From contig OY769938.1 in the NCBI GenBank assembly GCA_963669295.1, forward strand, positions 992,001-1,056,000: DNA of 64,000 bases, in the 5' to 3' direction. Shown here piece by piece: positions 1-8,938 of this stretch (the first letter of the stretch is position 1; every line of letters begins with the position of its first letter). The notes beneath the pieces were generated by a model. That model saw only the letters and a list, made by a program, of their open reading frames with translations. It did not search any database and had not been told where the DNA came from. This DNA is from G963669295 sp963669295. Lineage in GTDB: Bacteria > Bacteroidota > Bacteroidia > Flavobacteriales_D > CALLUQ01. The translations under genes and the position numbers were made by a program.

Positions 1-1
1 C

Positions 2-2809
2 AACAGCATTGTTCCTAGCGGCAATGGCATGACGGGCGATATTACTGTGGGACTATCGCGCAACAACACCTTGTATGCTGGCATTTTAAGTGGTGGCGCA
101 GGATTACAAATGCAAATTTTGCGCGACAACACCTATACTGTTGCAGGAGCAATGCAAGTACTATTAACTCGTAATAATGAAGACCAGCCCTACCTCAAAA
201 CCATTACTCCACTGGGGGGGCCACTGCGCAACAACGACCTTTTGTATGTTGGACATAACGACTTTAATGCCGCTGCGGGACGAACAGCATCCATCGAGCA
301 ATCGATGAATGCAGCGACCGCCCCTCCTCCTGCCGGACTAACCACTGTTCGATTAGAAGTGCGTAACACCAATGGACAGGACGGGCCTCCCATTCGTTCG
401 GCCACCCATCCTAATGGCACTGTTTATGCCATGTTTTACCGACGCACAGCCAGTGTTGGCACCACAAGAACAGGCGACATCACTGTAGTACGCGACGATA
501 ACTGGGGGCAGGGCGCACTTCCCCTGGTTAACCCTTATGGTTTTATTACCGACCCTGGCGATGGCCTTGCAGGAGTACTGGTAGCACAAAACATCAGTTG
601 GGTATGGAACAATGGTGCAGCCATGGGGCAGGAACGTCTTGGCGACCGGTGCAGCATTGCTGTTGATCCACGCAACAGTCAAACCGTATACATTGCTTAT
701 CTTGACCTTCCAGCAGGCAATCCAGCCAACACCACTACCTTACACGTAAGAAGATCCACCAATGGAGGAGTCACCTGGTCGAACGATTTACTTACCGTCA
801 ACAATGTTATTGTTCCTCAATTGGCCATTAACATTCGAGGCACTGTAGGACTGCTTTACCAGCAACTCACCCCACAGGTATTTGGACAAAACTGGGTCAC
901 CCACTTTAGGCAAAACACCAATGCAGCAGCCACCAACTGGAACGACAACATCCTTTCCAATACTCCATCTAATGTTCCAGTCAGGGCATTCGGTCCTTAC
1001 CTGGGCGACTATGCCGGACTGGAAGCAGTGGGCAAAGATTTTTATGGCAACTTTTCGGCCAACAATACCCCCAACGTTGCCAACTTCCCCAATGGAGTTA
1101 CCTTTCAACGCAATACACAAGGACTTCAATTGCGTAACTTCAACAATACGGCCAACGTGCCTATTTCCATCGACCCTTTCTTTTTTGAAGCCGAACAAAT
1201 TCCCGACAATCGCGACTTTTATGTGCGCGATTGGACCACCAACACCACTACATTCGACATTGGCCTGGAGCCTTCTACCAACCCAATATTTTATACTACC
1301 AGCGATATATGGAATCGACGCAGCAACACTGCCGGTGGATTCAATGGTAACGACCAGCCCAACAACGAAAACCCTTGGATATCCACTAGTGGCAGCAACT
1401 ACGCCTTTGCACGCGTGCATCGCAAAGGCACTGGGGTATCTGAAACAGTTACGCTGCATTTTTTAAAATCGGAATTTGGTACCGGCAGTAACTATGTAGA
1501 TGCCAACACCACTGCCGACCCCACCCTCTCCTTTGCTTCGGGAGAAAGTGTAAAAACCATGACTTCCGGCTACGAATGGGAGCTTATTGCCACCAACTCA
1601 ACACATGTATGTTTGGCCGTAGAAATCAATACTCCTACCGATCCGGTGGTAACTCCTACCTTACTGGGGAGGGCTCCCGGCTGGCCCAATACCGATTTGG
1701 CGGTATTGTACGACAACAACAAGGCGCAGCGCAACCTGGGCGTATTTTCTGGTGGAGGAAGTCCTGGAGGCAACACTGGTGGCACTAACGACGACAACAC
1801 CACTACCTACTATGCCGTTGTTCATAATGCAGCACTTCACCCCCGAAACATGGTGCTGCAATTTCAACCCAACAAAAGCTTCATTAAGATAGCAGGAAGA
1901 AATCCGCAATTATCATTTCCGGGAAGCAAGCCAAAACTCAACGTGGTAGACAGCACCAACACCCTGACCTTAAAAAACATGCAACCGGGTGAAAACCGAT
2001 GGGTGGGCATTACTGTTCCGGTACTGCCCGACGGGTTAAAAATACCCGTAGAAATTGCTTTCAGCGAAATGAAAGACCGCATGCCCATCAACGGGTTTAC
2101 CTTACGCTTGCAAGCCAGCAGAGTAGAGCAAACCTTCATGGAAAACTACAGGCTGCACCACGAAGTGTTTTTCCGCATGGGCAAAATGTTCGATTCCCGA
2201 TATGCTATTGTTGAAAGCAAGAGCATTGATGAATCACTCATCCAACGTAAAGCAGGCGATGAATGGTACCTCGACTACATGAAAGCACACATCAGAACCA
2301 TGGCATCGCTCACCAAAGAAGTGATGAAGCAAAATGATTATGGCGATCCTTTTGAGTTGAATAAAGCATTGGAACAGCTGAAAGAACACATAGGCAAAAC
2401 CAATATCCATGGCATGACCATCGCCCATCGCAATTTCAACCACCGGATGGATGCTTACCTCACCTACCTCGACAAACAAAAAGGCGACATTGCCGACATT
2501 CTACAAAATGTACGATGGCAACGAAAGTTATACACCACCAACAAGGTGCTCACCAATATTAAGGGCAGTAAATCGGTGGTAGGCAGCTCTAAAACATTTG
2601 AAGAAGAATATGGCAAAGGCACGGGGCCTGAAAAATACCCAGCATTTATTCAACGCATTTGGCCGGTGCTTGAGGCTACCGTAGCTACCGATGAAGGCAG
2701 CATGGCCGGATTAAAATATCCTTTTGAATGGATGAAACGGGTGAAAGACAACCCACAAGAATTGCAAAAGGCACATCGCAAATTTTTGTTGAAACTGGAA
2801 GGCTTATAA
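2..2809 (+). CDS. Large secreted Asp-box/BNR-like beta-propeller protein, 5' end missing
   Basis: The frame is open from the left edge (residues before the first visible ATG at 29 continue the protein), so this is the C-terminal ~935 residues of a longer protein. The first ~380 visible residues look like a sialidase/BNR-type propeller: an Asp-box variant STNGGVTW follows a stretch about data 'DPRNSQTVYIAYLD'. Next comes a beta-sandwich with the DIWNRR and NYAFARVHRKG pattern often seen in secreted Bacteroidota proteins. The last ~230 residues are charged and helical and end without a recognisable T9SS sorting domain, which is unusual for this type of protein. Asn/Thr-rich composition fits an extracellular location. 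The substrate is unknown and no catalytic residues were identified. It is followed convergently by the aldehyde dehydrogenase with only a 22-bp gap. Confidence 0.75.
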   Translation, partial: NSIVPSGNGMTGDITVGLSRNNTLYAGILSGGAGLQMQILRDNTYTVAGAMQVLLTRNNEDQPYLKTITPLGGPLRNNDLLYVGHNDFNAAAGRTASIEQSMNAATAPPPAGLTTVRLEVRNTNGQDGPPIRSATHPNGTVYAMFYRRTASVGTTRTGDITVVRDDNWGQGALPLVNPYGFITDPGDGLAGVLVAQNISWVWNNGAAMGQERLGDRCSIAVDPRNSQTVYIAYLDLPAGNPANTTTLHVRRSTNGGVTWSNDLLTVNNVIVPQLAINIRGTVGLLYQQLTPQVFGQNWVTHFRQNTNAAATNWNDNILSNTPSNVPVRAFGPYLGDYAGLEAVGKDFYGNFSANNTPNVANFPNGVTFQRNTQGLQLRNFNNTANVPISIDPFFFEAEQIPDNRDFYVRDWTTNTTTFDIGLEPSTNPIFYTTSDIWNRRSNTAGGFNGNDQPNNENPWISTSGSNYAFARVHRKGTGVSETVTLHFLKSEFGTGSNYVDANTTADPTLSFASGESVKTMTSGYEWELIATNSTHVCLAVEINTPTDPVVTPTLLGRAPGWPNTDLAVLYDNNKAQRNLGVFSGGGSPGGNTGGTNDDNTTTYYAVVHNAALHPRNMVLQFQPNKSFIKIAGRNPQLSFPGSKPKLNVVDSTNTLTLKNMQPGENRWVGITVPVLPDGLKIPVEIAFSEMKDRMPINGFTLRLQASRVEQTFMENYRLHHEVFFRMGKMFDSRYAIVESKSIDESLIQRKAGDEWYLDYMKAHIRTMASLTKEVMKQNDYGDPFELNKALEQLKEHIGKTNIHGMTIAHRNFNHRMDAYLTYLDKQKGDIADILQNVRWQRKLYTTNKVLTNIKGSKSVVGSSKTFEEEYGKGTGPEKYPAFIQRIWPVLEATVATDEGSMAGLKYPFEWMKRVKDNPQELQKAHRKFLLKLEGL

Positions 2810-2831
2810 GCAAACTATTGGCAACCAAATA

Positions 2832-4250
2832 CTAGGTGGGTTTCACTAAGATGCGTGGCTCCATCATGTCTGCAATGGCATACTTTACCCCTTCGCGCCC
2901 CAGGCCCGAATCTTTGATGCCACCATAAGGCATGTGGTCTACCCTGAAGGTAGGTACATCATTGATCACCACCCCACCAACTTCCAGTTGGCGAAAAGCG
3001 GTATTGATTTCATCTTGTCGTTCGGTAAACACTCCGGCCTGTAACCCAAAATCGCTATCGTTCATCAAGGTAATGGCTTCCTCAAAAGTATGGAATGGCT
3101 CTACCACCACTACCGGGCCAAATACTTCTTCGCAATTTACCTTCATGGTACTGTTGGTATGGGTGAGCACTGTTGGAGCATAATAACTGCCTTCCCGCAC
3201 ACCTCCACACAATACCATCGCTCCCTGCTCCCTGGCCTCATTTACCCAGGCCTCCACACGCATGGCATTTTTCTCATCAATCATCTCTGCCACCTCCGTA
3301 GCTTCCTCTTGCGGATCGCCCTTTTGCAAGGCCTCTACACCAGCTAAAAACTTCGACAGAAACACATCTAACACACCTTGCTGTACAAAGATGCGTTGTG
3401 CGTGAATGCATACCTGCCCCGAATAGGCATAGCCCCCCACTAAGCACCGTTCTACTGCCTGGTTAAGGTGGGCACTTTCTGTAACAATTACCCCGGCATT
3501 GCCGCCCAACTCCAACACCACTTTCTTTTTGCCCGCTTGCGCCTTCATGGCCCATCCTACAGTTGGAGAACCGGTAAACGACAACAACTTTATGCGAGGG
3601 TCGGTCACCAACACATTGCCAGTAGTACGGTCAGCAGGAATAACCGACAACGCCCCTTTGGGCCAATTGGTAGCATCAATAATTTTCGCCAATTCCAGGC
3701 ACAACAACGGCGTGGCAGAAGCTGGTTTAACAATGATGGGGCACCCAGCTGCCATGGCTGGGGCTACCTTGTGCGCTACTAAATTAAGTGGGAAATTGAA
3801 TGGCGTAATGCCTCCCACTATACCTATAGGAAAATAATTCACCACCCCTTCTTTACCCACTCCTGCCGGGGTCCAGTCGAGGCCAATGTATTCTTTTGGC
3901 AATCGTTTGGTTTCCTCCGCTGCAGTAGTAAATGTTTGTACTGCCCGATCTACCTCGCCCAACGCAAAACGTTTTGGTTTTCCCGACTCGGCCGTAAGCA
4001 ACACAGCCAGTCGATGGCGGTCCGCACGAATCGCTGTTGCCACCTCCATCAGCACCTCATAACGTTGGTAAGCCGACCAATTGGCCAATTCCTTTTCTGC
4101 TGCTTGCGCTGCTACAATGGCCTGCTCAAAATCACGGCTTTCTCCTACACCAACAGTAGCCACCACACTGCCATCATGCGGATTCATCACCTCCCATGAA
4201 GTAGCCGTAGTTAGCCATGCTCCACCCACGTATATCGGATACAATTCCAT
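2832..4250 (-). CDS. NAD(P)-dependent aldehyde dehydrogenase family protein
   Basis: Oxidises an aldehyde to the acid through a thiohemiacetal on a catalytic cysteine. All family hallmarks are present: the oxyanion Asn in TPFNFP, the coenzyme-site glycine motif FTGSPTVG, the general base Glu in LELGGN, and the catalytic Cys in SGQVCIHAQR (about residue 281). The length of 472 residues is usual. The SGQVC-I-xxQR context resembles the ALDH groups that include lactaldehyde, GapN-like and family-21 enzymes, so the substrate is open. I use the ATG at 4250 (MELYPIYVGG); an in-frame TTG at 4268 would add six residues. It stands alone on the minus strand, tail to tail with the upstream secreted protein. 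Confidence 0.9.
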   Translation of the reverse strand: MELYPIYVGGAWLTTATSWEVMNPHDGSVVATVGVGESRDFEQAIVAAQAAEKELANWSAYQRYEVLMEVATAIRADRHRLAVLLTAESGKPKRFALGEVDRAVQTFTTAAEETKRLPKEYIGLDWTPAGVGKEGVVNYFPIGIVGGITPFNFPLNLVAHKVAPAMAAGCPIIVKPASATPLLCLELAKIIDATNWPKGALSVIPADRTTGNVLVTDPRIKLLSFTGSPTVGWAMKAQAGKKKVVLELGGNAGVIVTESAHLNQAVERCLVGGYAYSGQVCIHAQRIFVQQGVLDVFLSKFLAGVEALQKGDPQEEATEVAEMIDEKNAMRVEAWVNEAREQGAMVLCGGVREGSYYAPTVLTHTNSTMKVNCEEVFGPVVVVEPFHTFEEAITLMNDSDFGLQAGVFTERQDEINTAFRQLEVGGVVINDVPTFRVDHMPYGGIKDSGLGREGVKYAIADMMEPRILVKPT

Positions 4251-4364
4251 GGGTTGAAGATAAGGCAAATGGGTTAAAAATATAGCACATTGATAGCAAT
4301 TCCGTGCTACAGTTACACCTGGCTACCGCCCAACTATCGGCTCCAATCATTAAAACTTAGGAAT

Positions 4365-6011
4365 CTATAACTCAAGATATTTCCTCAATTTTAATATGGT
4401 TTTAATATGATTGGGCAATCCATTGTGCTTTTCCGAAGTGCCCTTATCAGGATCTCGAATCACATCCGAATTCTTTTGGTTGCCAAATTTAGCAATGCCT
4501 CCACTGCCACTGTAGGTAGGCACTGTGCCATCGCCCCCTTGTGTTGACGCTTCCTGAATGTATATTTCATCGCGCGAACGCCCCTTTACTGTAATGCGGT
4601 CAAACGTTTCTACTAAATCGCCATACAAGTTCAAATGCTTGCCCGGAATCTTGCTGCCCAGGCTGTGTTTAAAATCAAGGCTCACCTTCACCCGTTTGGC
4701 TATATCTCCTTTAAATGTCCAGGGGTTCTTTGTGTTAAAATAAGTCTCCTCTACCCCTTTGATGCCCTTTGGGGAACTAAAAAATTTCGCATCATCCAAT
4801 ACCATAGGTACATTATCGAGGTAAAACTTATCGGGCACCAGGTCGTACATTGCTCCTGCCACAGCAGCCAGATTGGTTAGCGCCTGCTCTACATTGTCGT
4901 ACTCCTTTACATTAAATTCTTTCACTTTGCTGTTGCGAACACGTGTAATGGTACGATCCAGGTTCACAAACAATGCTTTGAGAATGTTGAAGCCTACTTC
5001 CAATGCAAACGATTTCACCCTTCCACCGAGCAAGCTCACTTGTGGCTTGAGGTAAAAATATGCCTGAGGGCTTCCAAAATGGGGCACCGCAATGTATACC
5101 GTTTTGTTGATTTTTGCTTTATTCAACACAATGGCCCCACGAGTAATGAGCCCTCCATTGGAATGGCATATCACATCTACCTTTTTGGTCTTTGATGTTG
5201 GAAACCGCTTGTTGTAGGCCGGTAGGTATGTCTTTTCAATGGATTTTTGCAGCTTCTCCGCATTTTCCTTATCGCTTAATGCCCAATTGTAGTTGTGAAT
5301 AAAAAGGTTACCAATGCGCTCTGAATACCCCGACTTCTCTAACTCCAACAACAATACGCTATAAGGGTTGTAGGTGAACGAACTTCCCACCTTGATGTTG
5401 TTGCGAGTAATGTCGTTTTGCAACTCTGCCACCAATTCTTTCAACGATGTTTCAATGCCATCGACACCAATTGGAGGCCAAATGCGTTCGGTAACTCTAC
5501 GCACATCAGGCACCGTAAATGTTTTTCCTCTGAACTTCACTTCTTTGTTTCCTACAATTCGCAATCGCTCTACAAACAGCTCGGAAGCAAAAATGCCTGG
5601 CACAAATACCAACGGACGGTTGTTCTTTTTTGGAGGCTTAAATGTGGCAAATTCTCCTGGGGTTATAGGCTCACTGCCGTCACCATTATCGTCTACAGGC
5701 ACATCAAAAGCCCCATCATCAAACGGATTAAAAAGGTCAAGCGGGTCAACAGGCTCGTTCAGTTCCCCGTCATCAGGAGCCTGCGGCCGTGGCAACACAT
5801 CAATGGCTTTCTTTAAAATAGGTTTAATGTAGCGACGGCTCACTCCTACCTCTTTTAGCAAACGTTCCAGGGCATCCTTGTCGGCCAACGCCCCATTTTT
5901 CTCAATAAAATCTCCAATTTTTTTTGCTGTAGTAGGCGTAATCCCATCGATACAGCTGAGCATCTCTCTGATCTCATCAGGAGTGAGCTCGTTGATGTTA
6001 ATCAATCCCAT
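4365..6011 (-). CDS. Helix-hairpin-helix domain fused to an LCAT-like alpha/beta-hydrolase (lipase/acyltransferase)
   Basis: Two unlike parts are joined. Residues ~1-70 form two helix-hairpin-helix-like units (ININELTPDEIREML, GITPTTAKKIGDFI, GVSRRYIKPIL), a fold usual in DNA-binding or protein-binding modules such as ComEA and GspK. An acidic Pro/Asp linker (about 75-120) follows. From ~130 the protein is a lecithin:cholesterol acyltransferase-like hydrolase: oxyanion strand RPLVFVPGIFASEL, nucleophile Ser284 in CHSNGG, VPHFGSP, acid in QGGDGTVP (Asp494) and His529 or His535 in EKHNGLPNH. No signal peptide is visible, so it is either cytoplasmic or exported by another route. It probably acts on an acyl ester or phospholipid. 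The start is the ATG at 6011. It is transcribed alone, divergently from the next hydrolase. Confidence 0.75.
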   Translation of the reverse strand: MGLININELTPDEIREMLSCIDGITPTTAKKIGDFIEKNGALADKDALERLLKEVGVSRRYIKPILKKAIDVLPRPQAPDDGELNEPVDPLDLFNPFDDGAFDVPVDDNGDGSEPITPGEFATFKPPKKNNRPLVFVPGIFASELFVERLRIVGNKEVKFRGKTFTVPDVRRVTERIWPPIGVDGIETSLKELVAELQNDITRNNIKVGSSFTYNPYSVLLLELEKSGYSERIGNLFIHNYNWALSDKENAEKLQKSIEKTYLPAYNKRFPTSKTKKVDVICHSNGGLITRGAIVLNKAKINKTVYIAVPHFGSPQAYFYLKPQVSLLGGRVKSFALEVGFNILKALFVNLDRTITRVRNSKVKEFNVKEYDNVEQALTNLAAVAGAMYDLVPDKFYLDNVPMVLDDAKFFSSPKGIKGVEETYFNTKNPWTFKGDIAKRVKVSLDFKHSLGSKIPGKHLNLYGDLVETFDRITVKGRSRDEIYIQEASTQGGDGTVPTYSGSGGIAKFGNQKNSDVIRDPDKGTSEKHNGLPNHIKTILKLRKYLEL

Positions 6012-6165
6012 ATGACATGTGTTTTGTTTGGAATAAGTGGTTAATGTTTCTGTTAAAAAAACACCTACGAGCAGAATTTGATTTTGGATTTAACCCATTA
6101 CTTTTAACGAACAACTATCCATTGAACGAAATGGCTATTGTAGTGTATAACAGCAAAATATTTCT

Positions 6166-7161
6166 ATGAAAGATTTCTTGATGCTACTGTTCGTTGGCAC
6201 TATGCTCAGCGCAAACGGCCAACAGCTTATTGAAGGCACCAACGCCTGGCACTACACCACCGAAAGTCAGGTGGATTACATAAAAATAGGCAACGACACT
6301 ACTCCAAAACCGGTCATCATTTTCCTGCAAGGATCGCTTCCCGTACCCCTGGTTATGGATTTCGGGGCATACCAACACGTAAACCTGCCTTTTCAAACCC
6401 AAGAATTGCTGGAACAGTACCACCTGGTAATGATAAGCATGCCCGGCACTCCGGTAGTGGTTGAGCGGGCACACCTCAGCAAACAGTACTGCTATCTTCC
6501 CGACAGCACGCAACCAGCAATATTTGCATCCAAATACCTTGAGGGCAATTACCTGCAACACTATGTAAGTAGAACCCAGGAAGTAATGCAAACATTAGCC
6601 CAACATGTGTGGAGCAAACAACAATCCATTCACCTTGTTGGCCATTCGCAAGGAGCCAAAATAGCTGCTGTGGTGGCTGCTCAATCTCCCCAGGTAACAA
6701 CTATAGCATTGTTGGGGTTCAATGCCTTTGGTCGATACGATGAGCTACTACGACGTGAACGCCTCCGGCTCAAGTCGGGACAAATTGATGGCGAGACCTA
6801 TCGCAACAACCTACAACATCACTACGAACAATGGAAAGCCATACACGCACAACCAAACACTACCCACAACGGCCATAAAGCATGGACCACCTTTTCCATC
6901 AACTACCTGCCTTATCTGTTGCAAATTGAAACACCGATATATGTAGGTTATGGCACCAACGATATCATTGCAGAAAATTGCGACCTACTACAACTCCATT
7001 TTATTGCGCACCAAAAGAACAACCTTACCTCCATGCCCTATGCAGGACTTGATCACAACTTCTTTGAATTGCACCATGGGCAACCCGATTACGAAAATGG
7101 TGCCCATTGGGGTGATGTGATGCTGGATGTAGTCGAATGGATCAACAACACTCAACAATAG
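6166..7161 (+). CDS. Secreted alpha/beta-hydrolase
   Basis: A 331-residue alpha/beta-hydrolase with an N-terminal signal peptide (MKDFLMLLFVGTMLSANGQQ), so it is periplasmic or beyond. The nucleophile is Ser161 in GHSQGA, the acid is probably Asp266 in GTNDIIAE, and the base is His297 in GLDHNFFE; their order and spacing fit the fold. The strand IIFLQGSLP before the nucleophile may supply the oxyanion hole. The substrate cannot be told from sequence; esterase, thioesterase or peptidase are all possible. It ends four bases before the palindrome that precedes the MarR gene and is probably transcribed separately from it. Confidence 0.82.
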   Translation: MKDFLMLLFVGTMLSANGQQLIEGTNAWHYTTESQVDYIKIGNDTTPKPVIIFLQGSLPVPLVMDFGAYQHVNLPFQTQELLEQYHLVMISMPGTPVVVERAHLSKQYCYLPDSTQPAIFASKYLEGNYLQHYVSRTQEVMQTLAQHVWSKQQSIHLVGHSQGAKIAAVVAAQSPQVTTIALLGFNAFGRYDELLRRERLRLKSGQIDGETYRNNLQHHYEQWKAIHAQPNTTHNGHKAWTTFSINYLPYLLQIETPIYVGYGTNDIIAENCDLLQLHFIAHQKNNLTSMPYAGLDHNFFELHHGQPDYENGAHWGDVMLDVVEWINNTQQ

Positions 7162-7164
7162 CAC

Positions 7165-7180
7165 ACTTGTACATGCAAGT
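7165..7180. promoter_or_regulatory. Palindromic MarR-type operator upstream of marR
   Basis: ACTTGTACATGCAAGT has perfect 5-bp inverted arms (ACTTG/CAAGT) around six bases. The same arms and spacing recur at 7676-7691 just after the regulator gene, which makes an autoregulatory operator likely. It overlaps the TTG of the candidate promoter of the regulator. Confidence 0.65.
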
Positions 7181-7197
7181 ATATTATTGTACCTTTG
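7167..7197 (+). promoter_or_regulatory. Candidate Bacteroidota promoter of the MarR gene
   Basis: TTG (7167-7169), 20 bases, then TACCTTTG (7190-7197), matching the TTG-N17-23-TAnnTTTG consensus. The ATG lies only five bases beyond, so the transcript would be leaderless or nearly so. The upstream element lies inside the palindrome, so repressor binding there would block RNA polymerase. Confidence 0.5.
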
Positions 7198-7201
7198 GTG
7201 C

Positions 7202-7660
7202 ATGAAGTCAAGCACCCCCAACTTCGATCGCATTGTTCCCCAGCATTGTATCAATGCCAAAATACGCAGGCTCCACCGCATGTTGGATGCTGTATACCAA
7301 TCTAAAATAAAACCTTTTGGATTGAGAGGAAGCATGCTGTCTATCCTCTTCATCATTGGAAAGAACAAGGGCGTGAATCAAAAAACCATTGCCGATTTGT
7401 TGGTGCTCGATCAATCAACCATGAGTAGGGATTTGAAGAAATTGGTAGCAAAAGGCTGGGTAGCCATTCACAAAGGAGCTGACCCCAGGCATTCGGAATT
7501 GGAGATCACACGAAAAGGCTACCAGCTGTTGGAAGAGGTAACACCAGTATGGGAGCAAACCCATCGTGAAGTGGAAGCTTTGATTGGCCAGTTTAGCATT
7601 CAGCAAATCGACAACATCACTGCTGCCATTCAAGCCAACCATTCGCAATTAAAGCAATAA
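7202..7660 (+). CDS. MarR-family transcriptional regulator
   Basis: A 152-residue winged-helix regulator. The recognition region NQKTIADLLVLDQSTMSRDLKKL is a typical MarR helix-turn-helix, followed by the wing GADPRHSELEITRKG and a C-terminal dimerisation helix. MarR proteins bind short palindromes as dimers and are released by small ligands or oxidation. Here two near-identical palindromes, one before this gene and one before the next, point to control of itself and of the downstream membrane-protein gene. The start is the ATG at 7202 (MKSSTPNFDR); the frame is open a little further upstream from a TTG at 7187, which overlaps the promoter and is unlikely. The ligand is unknown. Confidence 0.9.
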   Translation: MKSSTPNFDRIVPQHCINAKIRRLHRMLDAVYQSKIKPFGLRGSMLSILFIIGKNKGVNQKTIADLLVLDQSTMSRDLKKLVAKGWVAIHKGADPRHSELEITRKGYQLLEEVTPVWEQTHREVEALIGQFSIQQIDNITAAIQANHSQLKQ

Positions 7661-7675
7661 AAAATTTAACCATAC

Positions 7676-7691
7676 ACTTGCACATACAAGT
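7676..7691. promoter_or_regulatory. Second MarR-type operator, upstream of the membrane-protein gene
   Basis: ACTTGCACATACAAGT repeats the arms and spacing of the site at 7165-7180 and differs at only two central bases. It lies 11 bases before the ATG at 7703. Confidence 0.65.
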
Positions 7692-7702
7692 TTAAATTGA
7701 TC

Positions 7703-8374
7703 ATGAAAGACCTTCCCATACTAGTGAGCATTGGCTTTATCGCCATCACCATCCTCACCACATTTCTTTTTTTCAGGGCCACGCGCTACAACATTAAACT
7801 GTTGTTATTGATCCTGGCTTTAGCCACCTACCAGGCCCTGTTGGGTATTAATGGTTTCTTCTTAGATGCCGAAGCCATGCCACCGCGATTAATCTTCATC
7901 ATTTTGCCAGCACTGGTATTGGGTGTATTGGCTTTTATTACTCCTGCTGGAAGAAAATTGCTGGATGGTTTTAACATGGAAGCCTATACCTGGCTACACA
8001 CCATAAGAGTAGGAGTAGAACTTGTTATTTTGTCTTTATTCCTGCACCACCTCATGCCCGAATCTATGTCGTTTGAGGGCAGGAACTTCGACATTCTTTC
8101 GGGCCTTACAGCACCATTCATTGCCTGGTGGGGTTATCGCAAAAAGCAGCTCAACAAAAAGGTCATTTTATGGTGGAACATCTTGTGCCTTGGCCTGGTA
8201 TTGCAAGTAGTTATTACAGGCATTCTCTCTGCCCCTTCAGCATTTCAGCAATTGGCATTCGACCAGCCCAATGTAGCGGTACTTTATTTTCCTTTTGTAT
8301 GGCTGCCAGGCATTGTGGTGCCCATTGTTATTTTCGGGCATTTGGTGGCCATTCGGCAGGTGCTTCGCAAATAA
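7703..8374 (+). CDS. Seven-transmembrane protein of unknown function, probable MarR target
   Basis: A 224-residue inner-membrane protein with about seven hydrophobic segments (roughly residues 5-24, 30-50, 65-85, 100-118, 130-146, 155-177, 190-215) and short loops. I do not recognise the family and see no transporter or enzyme signature. It starts at the ATG at 7703; a TTG at 7697 is also in frame. The operator at 7676-7691 suggests that the MarR protein represses it, so a role in tolerance to, or processing of, the ligand is an inference. It ends at a strong hairpin. Confidence 0.7.
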   Translation: MKDLPILVSIGFIAITILTTFLFFRATRYNIKLLLLILALATYQALLGINGFFLDAEAMPPRLIFIILPALVLGVLAFITPAGRKLLDGFNMEAYTWLHTIRVGVELVILSLFLHHLMPESMSFEGRNFDILSGLTAPFIAWWGYRKKQLNKKVILWWNILCLGLVLQVVITGILSAPSAFQQLAFDQPNVAVLYFPFVWLPGIVVPIVIFGHLVAIRQVLRK

Positions 8375-8400
8375 AAAGCCCTACCAACCGGCAGGGCTTT
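8375..8400. terminator. Bidirectional terminator between convergent genes
   Basis: Arms AAAGCCCT (8375-8382) and AGGGCTTT (8393-8400). On the minus strand the second arm runs into TTTTTAT, so it is best suited to ending the HMA-domain operon, and it may also stop the plus-strand membrane-protein gene. Confidence 0.75.
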
Positions 8401-8426
8401 ACATAACAGGGTTAAGTCTATTTGGC

Positions 8427-8936
8427 TTAGAAAAACTGGGTGAAAAATTCCACAATATTGGGGAATTCGTAGTTAACTTCAGTATTCACTCCCGTTTCAG
8501 TGGTAGTTGTTGCTTCCGAATCTTCTTCTGCTTCAGAAGTTTCTTCGCCTACCACGTATTTCTCAATTTTCACGTTGGTTACTTCGTATTGCCCATCGTA
8601 CAGTGCTTGAATGGCTTTTACCATGTCTTGCTCAGATACTTTACTGGGGTCAAAGTTAACCACAGCCACATCGGTTTCTCGGGCAGGATCGAAATCGATT
8701 TCAAGATCGTTTACTCCATCCAGGTCAGCCAAAGTGGTTTTTACTGAACTCACACAGTTCATTTCACATACCATTCCATTAATGCTTAGATTGGCTAATG
8801 TTTTAGATTCTGAACCGGTAATTTCTACTACTTCTGTTGCTACAGCAGTAGATTCGTCGTTGGTCGCATCCTCACCTCCACAACTGGTAAGTCCAATAAA
8901 GGCGATGGCTCCGATCAACAAAAGTGACTTTTTCAT
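8427..8936 (-). CDS. Lipoprotein with a heavy-metal-associated (HMA) domain
   Basis: A 169-residue protein with a lipoprotein signal peptide (lipobox LTSC, Cys ~19) and an acidic Glu/Thr-rich stretch on either side of an HMA-like fold. The metal-binding loop reads GMVCEMNC, a CxxxC version of the usual MxCxxC, followed by SSVKTTLADLDGVNDLEIDFD. It should bind Cu(I) or another soft metal at the outer face of a membrane. It is the second gene after the small CopZ-like chaperone (2-bp gap), so the pair is probably one metal-handling operon. No transporter ATPase is adjacent. Confidence 0.82.
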   Translation of the reverse strand: MKKSLLLIGAIAFIGLTSCGGEDATNDESTAVATEVVEITGSESKTLANLSINGMVCEMNCVSSVKTTLADLDGVNDLEIDFDPARETDVAVVNFDPSKVSEQDMVKAIQALYDGQYEVTNVKIEKYVVGEETSEAEEDSEATTTTETGVNTEVNYEFPNIVEFFTQFF

Positions 8937-8938
8937 TG

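Noticed and set aside
788..1459. A 223-codon minus-strand open frame inside the secreted Asp-box protein
   Set aside because: It lies wholly inside a supported coding region on the other strand and has no domain or start context.
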